12,062 nucleotides of DNA from DBFJGL01 sp048394785 (lineage in GTDB: Bacteria; Bacillota; Clostridia; Christensenellales; CAG-917): assembly GCA_048394785.1 (NCBI GenBank), contig DBFJGL010000052.1, positions 1 through 12,062 on the forward strand. Direction: 5' to 3'. The translations under genes were made by a program, and so were the position numbers. The notes beneath the pieces are model-generated. The model did no database searches and was not told where the DNA came from. It saw nothing but the letters and a program-made list of their open reading frames with translations. Shown in pieces: positions 7,823 through 12,062 of this stretch (position 1 is its first letter; each line of letters begins with the position of its first letter).

Positions 7823-7857
7823 CGGCATTCGGGAATTACCCCCGAATGCCGTTTTTT
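7823..7857 (+). terminator. Rho-independent terminator of the ftsK-recA operon
   Basis: A perfect 11-bp stem pairs CGGCATTCGGG (7823-7833) with CCCGAATGCCG (7841-7851) around a 7-base loop, followed directly by six T residues (7852-7857). It lies 62 bases past the recA stop. In the reverse direction the following bases are only weakly T-rich, so bidirectional use for the convergent peptidase operon is possible but not clear. The remaining spacer 7858-7991 is AT-rich and holds no gene that I can support. Confidence 0.92.
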
Positions 7858-7991
7858 GCGTTATTTTTTGATTTTGCGTTTGAAATATTTGATTTACGGC
7901 AATGTCGAGCATAGACCGTATCGGACGTCTAAAACCCAAAATTTTTTATACTGCAAGTCAAACTCGGCAGTGCGGTTGACGTTGCGATTAT

Positions 7992-9506
7992 TTATACGAC
8001 TGTTCCGTTAACCCAATTCTCGATTACGGGAGCAATGCGACAGTCCGCCTTTTCAAATGCGTTGCTCAGCGACTCTATTGTGGCAAACGAGTTGAAGTTG
8101 TCGCGGTAGTAGTTTGAAAGCGCGGCGTTGAAATTTTCTTCTCCGACGATTGCGAGCACGGCGTCAAACATCATCGCTCCGCGAAGATAGGTGAGAGAAA
8201 CATATTCGCCCTCCGATATAAATTCGGTGAGATGACGGCTCATATTTGCAGATAATCCGTATTTGTTTTGGAGCTCGCGGTATCCGTCGTAACTTGACGA
8301 AATTCTTTTGATATATGAGTTAAACGCTTGGTCGTCGCCTTTCAGTTTGTGATAGTAGCCCGTGCAGAATTCGGTCAGCCCTTCGTCGAGCCACGCGTCG
8401 TTCAGCTGGTCACTGCCCACCGCTCCGTACCACCATTGATGCGCCGTTTCGTGAACGGCAGTGGTCTTCATTTCGACGGGAGAGAGGTTGTCCGCGAGAA
8501 TGACAAACGCGCCGTACTCCATGCCGCCTGCGTTAAGCGCGCTCTCGGCAAGCGTAAGAGAGGAGTAGGCATAATCGCCGAACGCTTCCGAAAATACTTT
8601 TATTGCGTCCGCCGCGACGGAGGCAGTCTGTTTGGGAGTATCGTCGTTTATATAATAATATTTTACGGACACGCTTTTGTCGGTCAGCATTACGGCTGTT
8701 TCCGCGGTTTTGAAGTGCTTGCTTGCGCACATACCGAAATCGCGTATGCCGACAGCGGTTATTTCGTAATGGTTATATCCGTTCTCCGCGTCGTATATCA
8801 TTCCCTCGCCGCCGTAAGCGAGCAGATAGTCTTCGGGGACAGCCGCGGTGACATAGTAATTTGCGACGTCGCTCATAAACGGGTCGCCGTATGCGGCGTA
8901 TTCGTCGACTCGCCAGTTTCCGTTTTCATAAGCGCAAAGCACGGGATAAAAGCCCGTGAGGTTCACGGTATTTTCGGTAATGCCAAGCCGCATTCCGCCT
9001 GACGGAAGCGTGAGTTCCGCCGATATAGATACGGTAGCCGCTTCGTCGTCGTTAATCGAACCGTATATTGTGAGAATTTGTCCGTCGCTTCCTTCAAGCG
9101 AAAAATCACGGTTTATTCCGTCAATTTGCACAGATAAAATGTCGATTTTGCCGTATTCGCCGTTTAGGATTTCTTTTTCGTTGACGCCGCCCCTCTTGAA
9201 TGCGTTGGGGTACAGATGGAATTTTATTTCGTCGAGGTTAGTGCCGCTATCGTTGGTAAACATCATATCTTCCGCAATGAGCGCGGTTTTCATATCCTCC
9301 GAAAATTCGACATCGATAAAATAACAGTCGGCGTCCGAGCCGAGTACGGGTGCGGATGAGGGGGTAAAAACGATGACGAGTACGGGAATGAGAATTAACA
9401 GCAGAATTGCCGCTATAATAAGCGCAATGCGCGCCTTGTCGGAGCGCGCAAGCACGTTAGGCGATTTCCGATTTTCGTTTGCCGCCGTTGTTTTTTGCTT
9501 TTTCAT
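7992..9506 (-). CDS. Membrane-anchored M1-family metallopeptidase (aminopeptidase)
   Basis: A 504-residue zinc peptidase. One N-terminal hydrophobic segment (about 25-48) after a Lys/Arg-rich start predicts a signal anchor with the catalytic part outside the cell; there is no lipobox. The M1 hallmarks are all present: the exopeptidase motif GGMEY (327-331, the GAMEN equivalent), HETAH (352-356), the third zinc ligand E375 exactly 18 residues further on in WLDEGLTEF, and the transition-state tyrosine Y440 in TYLRGAMMF. The gamma-type C-terminal helical domain of large aminopeptidases is absent, as in other short M1 proteins. The ATG overlaps the stop of the PRC-barrel gene (ATGA at 9503-9506) with no clear Shine-Dalgarno site, so translation is probably coupled. 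The substrate is unknown; trimming of extracellular peptides is the likeliest role. Confidence 0.9.
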   Translation of the reverse strand: MKKQKTTAANENRKSPNVLARSDKARIALIIAAILLLILIPVLVIVFTPSSAPVLGSDADCYFIDVEFSEDMKTALIAEDMMFTNDSGTNLDEIKFHLYPNAFKRGGVNEKEILNGEYGKIDILSVQIDGINRDFSLEGSDGQILTIYGSINDDEAATVSISAELTLPSGGMRLGITENTVNLTGFYPVLCAYENGNWRVDEYAAYGDPFMSDVANYYVTAAVPEDYLLAYGGEGMIYDAENGYNHYEITAVGIRDFGMCASKHFKTAETAVMLTDKSVSVKYYYINDDTPKQTASVAADAIKVFSEAFGDYAYSSLTLAESALNAGGMEYGAFVILADNLSPVEMKTTAVHETAHQWWYGAVGSDQLNDAWLDEGLTEFCTGYYHKLKGDDQAFNSYIKRISSSYDGYRELQNKYGLSANMSRHLTEFISEGEYVSLTYLRGAMMFDAVLAIVGEENFNAALSNYYRDNFNSFATIESLSNAFEKADCRIAPVIENWVNGTVV

Positions 9507-10588
9507 AACTGTTTGGAATTGAGCGTCAGTTCGACGAGTTTGCCGGCTTTACGGGCTGAGTCGACAAGTTGTTCCGTAATTTCGCAGTCGGCTTCCGCAA
9601 TCAGTTCGCCGCCGTAGGTATAAAGCGGAAACGCCAGCTTTCTGCCCAATAAGAAATCGTATTCGCATATTATTCTCGGCGGAGTATGCCCGTCGCCGCC
9701 CATCGAAATAAGAGTTTCCTGCAAAAAGACCGCGTTATCTTCGCTTGCTGTTTCGTGGATTTTTTCGGGCGTTTTCGCTTCGCCGCTTGCTTCTTGCGCA
9801 GCGCCGCCGTTTTCTATATTATCGTCGCAGGTATAAGCGACTGCCGATGTTTTGTTTGCGGCAACGGGCGAATGCGCATTATAAATAGCGGGCGACTCCG
9901 CGATTAAAACCTTATTGTATTTAATATTTCCGTCAATCGCAACGGGCGTGCTTGCGGGCATATCTGCCGCCGCTTCATCGCCTGCCTGTTTGTTTTGATT
10001 TGCAGAATCGTTATATATTGCGGTTTTCGACGGAACGTTTGCGCTTGGATTATCGGTTGCCGTTTCAGACGAGTTATTCTGTTTTTCGAGCAAGGATACG
10101 TTTATATCTTTTTCGGGACGGGGCAGGCGCCTCTTATATGCGCGCTTTTTACTTTCGCCGTCCTTTAACAGCGCGATTTCCGCAAATTTGGCGAACATTT
10201 GCGGAGAATATGCCGTTTGGTTTGACAGTATAGAAATGACTTTGCCTTTGTCGGACAGTTTAATTTCCGTAATACGCCCTTTGAAGTCGCCGTTTTGTGC
10301 GTATATCGCTTTGCCGATCATCGAGTGCGCAAGCACGGTGTCGTCAAGTTCTCCTATGCTTACGGCGGAGTCCGTTCCCGATACGGCAATCGCGTCGCCT
10401 ATGCAGTCTATTTCCGAGAAGGGAAGGGCGTAATTTAAGTCTATCGCGCTTCCGCATACGGGTACGGTTGCAAAATATGCAATATTTTTACATTTTTCAT
10501 CAAAATATACATCTCTGACTTCGCCGAGATACAGTCCTTCGCGCTTGCAAATAATCGGCTTTTTGAAAAAGGATGTCAAGTCTGTCAT
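9503..10588 (-). CDS. PRC-barrel domain protein with long linker and conserved C-terminal domain
   Basis: A 361-residue protein with no signal peptide or membrane segment. Residues about 4-70 (KPIICKREGLYLGEVRDVYF) and about 86-140 (GKAIYAQNGDFKGRITEIKL) look like two PRC-barrel beta domains, which usually bind partner proteins or RNA, as in RimM and the photosynthetic reaction centre H subunit. Residues about 150-300 are low-complexity, rich in Ala, Asn, Ser, Glu and Pro, with a loosely repeated AIYN motif. Residues 305-361 form a third compact domain (DFLLGRKLAFPLY, then ITEQLVDSARKAGKLVELT) resembling the C-terminal part of other clostridial PRC-barrel proteins, from memory. The ATG has GAGGTGA as Shine-Dalgarno. 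It is co-transcribed with the M1 peptidase by a 4-base overlap. The function is unknown; a scaffold or regulatory role is inferred from the fold only. Confidence 0.78.
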   Translation of the reverse strand: MTDLTSFFKKPIICKREGLYLGEVRDVYFDEKCKNIAYFATVPVCGSAIDLNYALPFSEIDCIGDAIAVSGTDSAVSIGELDDTVLAHSMIGKAIYAQNGDFKGRITEIKLSDKGKVISILSNQTAYSPQMFAKFAEIALLKDGESKKRAYKRRLPRPEKDINVSLLEKQNNSSETATDNPSANVPSKTAIYNDSANQNKQAGDEAAADMPASTPVAIDGNIKYNKVLIAESPAIYNAHSPVAANKTSAVAYTCDDNIENGGAAQEASGEAKTPEKIHETASEDNAVFLQETLISMGGDGHTPPRIICEYDFLLGRKLAFPLYTYGGELIAEADCEITEQLVDSARKAGKLVELTLNSKQL

Positions 10589-10591
10589 AAT

Positions 10592-10598
10592 TCACCTC
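10592..10598 (-). promoter_or_regulatory. Ribosome binding site of the PRC-barrel gene
   Basis: On the minus strand this reads GAGGTGA, three bases before the ATG at 10588. It is a close match to the Shine-Dalgarno consensus and fixes the start. A possible -10 element TATACT lies on the minus strand at 10719-10714, but no convincing -35 was found. Confidence 0.7.
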
Positions 10599-10754
10599 GT
10601 CTAAGCGTATGACGGTTTGCCCTGCGATATGTGCGTCCTTATACCGCAAATGAGGTTTTATCGTGCGAAATCGGTCGATTTTTGCGGTTTGCATATAAAT
10701 TTCGGGCGACCGCAGTATATTTAGCTTGCCGATTAAGAAATATATTTTTTGCCT

Positions 10755-10810
10755 TTGTCCACCGAGTTATCCACATATGGGCGTTAAATTGTGGATAACT
10801 TTGTGGGTAA
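10755..10810. promoter_or_regulatory. Symmetric cluster of four DnaA-box-like sites
   Basis: Two perfect DnaA boxes (TTATCCACA) face each other: plus strand at 10767-10775 and minus strand at 10790-10798. They sit within an 11-bp perfect inverted repeat (10765-10775 and 10790-10800) with a 14-base spacer. Each has a degenerate neighbour on its outer side in the same orientation at a 12-base step: TTGTCCACC at 10755-10763 (two mismatches) and, on the minus strand, TTACCCACA at 10810-10802 (one mismatch). All four share one centre at 10782.5. The cluster sits between divergent genes in AT-rich DNA. It could be a DnaA-controlled promoter element or a DnaA-titrating site. It is not flanked by dnaA or dnaN, so it is unlikely to be oriC. 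Another dimeric regulator with a similar operator is an alternative. Confidence 0.65.
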
Positions 10811-10827
10811 ACTCGTATTTTTATACT
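10799..10827 (+). promoter_or_regulatory. Possible promoter of the amidase gene
   Basis: TATACT at 10822-10827 is a good -10 match, 29 bases before the amidase start. The only hexamer at 17-base spacing is CTTTGT (10799-10804), a poor -35. If real, the promoter overlaps the right half of the DnaA-box dyad, so DnaA binding there would compete with RNA polymerase or assist it. Confidence 0.28.
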
Positions 10828-10856
10828 TTTCGGCATATATTTAACATTGAAACGAT

Positions 10857-11585
10857 ATGCAGAATAAAAAGATAATATTGTCGGAGAAAACAAAATCCGT
10901 TATAGCCGCGGTTGCGGCGATAGCCGTGCTTATTTTGGCGATAGGCGCGCCGCTTGCAGTTATGACGTCCAACGTATCGCACAAACCCGTCATTGTTTTG
11001 GACGCAGGGCACGGAGGGGCTGACGGAGGCGTAACGGGACGGACCACGGGGGTAAAAGAGAGCGATTTGAACCTTGCCGTAACCAAGTTGCTCGGCGAAT
11101 ACCTGTCGTCGGCAGGATTTTCGGTGGTATATACGCGAACTAATAAAAACGGCGCGTATCCCGACTTTTTCGGTTTGGGATATTCAAAAAAAGAGGATAT
11201 GGAAAAACGCGCGAAAACCATAAAAAAGGCAAATCCCATTGCCGTTGTCAGCATTCATATGAACTTTTTTTCGGCGCACGAAAGACGGGGCGCACAGGTG
11301 TTTTTCGGGAGCAGCGAGCAAAGCAGACGATGCGCGGACATCATTCAGGAGCGGCTTAACTACGATTTGAACGCCGCAGACGCGGGCAGGGAGTTCGCGC
11401 CGCTGTATGCAGAGAAATATATTTTGGAGTGCGCGGACAGCGTAGTGATTGTAGAGTGCGGTTTTCTGTCCAATATCCGTGACGAAAGCAATCTGATAAA
11501 TCCCGAATATCAGGCAAAACTCGCATATTCCATATTCAGGGGAATAGCCATTTATACGTCTGCGTCGCACCATACGTCTTATTAG
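10857..11585 (+). CDS. cwlD: N-acetylmuramoyl-L-alanine amidase, CwlD-like
   Basis: A 242-residue zinc amidase of the Amidase_3 family that cleaves the bond between muramic acid and L-alanine in peptidoglycan. One N-terminal hydrophobic segment (about 14-36) gives a signal anchor. The catalytic domain (about 44-238) has zinc ligands H52 in DAGHGGADGG, E68 in VKESDLNL and H134 in SIHMN, and the catalytic glutamate E200 in VECGFLSN. The single catalytic domain, the short length, the membrane anchor and the RRGAQVFF segment match CwlD, which in spore formers works with PdaA to make the muramic-lactam of spore cortex. The gene symbol is therefore likely but not certain, as vegetative relatives look similar. 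The start ATG has no recognisable Shine-Dalgarno site; a TTG at 10878 is no better. It appears to be a single-gene unit divergent from the PRC-barrel operon. Confidence 0.88.
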   Translation: MQNKKIILSEKTKSVIAAVAAIAVLILAIGAPLAVMTSNVSHKPVIVLDAGHGGADGGVTGRTTGVKESDLNLAVTKLLGEYLSSAGFSVVYTRTNKNGAYPDFFGLGYSKKEDMEKRAKTIKKANPIAVVSIHMNFFSAHERRGAQVFFGSSEQSRRCADIIQERLNYDLNAADAGREFAPLYAEKYILECADSVVIVECGFLSNIRDESNLINPEYQAKLAYSIFRGIAIYTSASHHTSY

Positions 11586-11632
11586 ATTGCGCCGCTGCGC
11601 ACCCTTCTCATTATGCGCGGCAATCTTTATTT
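11584..11632 (+). terminator. Likely imperfect terminator after the amidase gene
   Basis: AGATTGC (11584-11590) pairs with GCAATCT (11620-11626). The stem continues with CGC/GCG pairs after a two-base bulge and a one-base bulge. TTATTTAA follows at once. The stem starts inside the amidase stop codon. The bulges and the interrupted T-tract lower confidence. Confidence 0.42.
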
Positions 11633-11744
11633 AAGACAGCCCGTGTACTGTTGCGTATTTGTTTGCGGTGACGCCGAATAGCTGTTTTGAAAATCAAATA
11701 AACACTGAAATGACGTTATAGAAACTTTATATAATAAAACCGTG

Positions 11745-11763
11745 CGTTAAAGCTTGTTTAACG
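11745..11763 (-). terminator. Possible weak terminator at the end of the XRE regulator gene
   Basis: CGTTAAA and TTTAACG form a 7-bp perfect inverted repeat with a 5-base loop, spanning the regulator's stop codon. Read on the minus strand it is followed, after five bases, by TTTTATTATAT. The AT-rich stem makes it a weak candidate. The spacer 11633-11744 holds nothing else that I can support. Confidence 0.3.
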
Positions 11764-12062
11764 GTCGTAGCCGTCCAACATAGACTGCATATATCCCAAG
11801 GCACGCCCTTGGTCGGTTGCCGTAAGTCGGTCAAAAAGAGATTGCACTTCGCTTTTCGGCACGCGCGCGTCGTCAAACAAAGACTGTTCGCCGGATACCC
11901 CCAAAAGGTAATCGACCGTCACATCGTAAAACTTAGCAAGCGCAGTCAGCTGCTCGGCGTCGGGCAGGGTGCGGCCGCACTCCCATTTGGATACGGCAGA
12001 GTTTTTGACTCCCATAATCTGCGCCACGTCGTTTTGCGTATAACCTCGCGATTTTCTTAATA
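11758..12062 (-). CDS. XRE-family helix-turn-helix regulator, 5' end cut by the window
   Basis: One hundred residues are visible, and the frame stays open to the window edge. The visible start LRKSRGYTQNDVAQIMGV is inside a Cro/C1-type HTH, followed by NSAVSKWECGRTLPDAEQL and LAKFYDVTVDYLLG, the complete classic pattern through the fifth helix. A GTG at 12027 could be proposed as a start, but it would delete the first helix and most of the second, so the true start is outside the window. The C-terminal 46 residues are a short tail ending DQGRALGYMQSMLDGY, of the kind common in clostridial stand-alone XRE regulators. The target and signal are unknown. It converges with the amidase gene, so it is probably not co-regulated with it by position alone. 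Confidence 0.85.
   Translation of the reverse strand, partial: LRKSRGYTQNDVAQIMGVKNSAVSKWECGRTLPDAEQLTALAKFYDVTVDYLLGVSGEQSLFDDARVPKSEVQSLFDRLTATDQGRALGYMQSMLDGYDR

Noticed and set aside
7957..7980. GTCAA/TTGAC inverted repeat as terminator of the M1 operon
   Set aside because: It has only a five-base stem with a 14-base loop and no T-tract directly after it on the minus strand.
8328..9002. 224-codon plus-strand open frame inside the M1 peptidase gene
   Set aside because: It is in-register antisense to a gene with complete M1 catalytic motifs and has no domain of its own.
10700..10850. Chromosomal origin (oriC)
   Set aside because: DnaA boxes and AT-rich DNA are present, but dnaA, dnaN, rpmH and parAB-type neighbours are not. 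Four boxes alone are better read as a regulatory or titration site.
11687..11735. Plus-strand promoter with TTGAAA and TATAAT
   Set aside because: The hexamers are 37 bases apart, far from the 17-base optimum, and would drive transcription against the XRE gene. The region is simply AT-rich.

Overview
The window reads as a chromosomal segment of a Gram-positive, probably clostridial, member of the Bacillota. Three things suggest this: the gene order ftsK/spoIIIE - rimO - pgsA - cinA - recA, strong purine-rich Shine-Dalgarno sites (AAAGGAG, GGAGG, GAGGTGA), and a CwlD-type cell-wall amidase. Base composition is about half G+C by eye, with AT-rich spacers, and the code is standard (TGA is used as stop). 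No tRNA, rRNA, insertion sequence, CRISPR array or phage module was seen. No gene-free stretch exceeds 300 bases; the longest is 268.

Bases 1-7857 hold one tightly packed plus-strand operon. It encodes an FtsK/SpoIIIE DNA translocase with a very long linker, the S12 methylthiotransferase RimO, the phospholipid synthase PgsA, a small protein made of two FtsK-gamma-like winged helices, a shortened CinA, and RecA. Neighbouring genes overlap by 4 bases or are separated by 2-24 bases. A textbook intrinsic terminator follows recA. The operon combines chromosome segregation, recombination, ribosome modification and membrane lipid synthesis.

Bases 7992-10588 hold a convergent minus-strand pair. A PRC-barrel protein is read first, then a membrane-anchored M1-family metallopeptidase whose start overlaps the upstream stop by 4 bases.

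The 268-base divergent spacer 10589-10856 carries the most striking non-coding signal. Two perfect DnaA boxes lie in inverted orientation, each flanked outwards by a degenerate box at the same 12-base step, so all four form one symmetric dyad. To the right is a CwlD-like N-acetylmuramoyl-L-alanine amidase gene (plus strand), then a minus-strand XRE-family regulator cut by the window end.

The best candidates for something undescribed are the four-box DnaA-like dyad in front of the amidase gene and the stand-alone tandem FtsK-gamma-like protein encoded in the same operon as FtsK itself. Functions are assigned from motifs read by eye; no database search was run.
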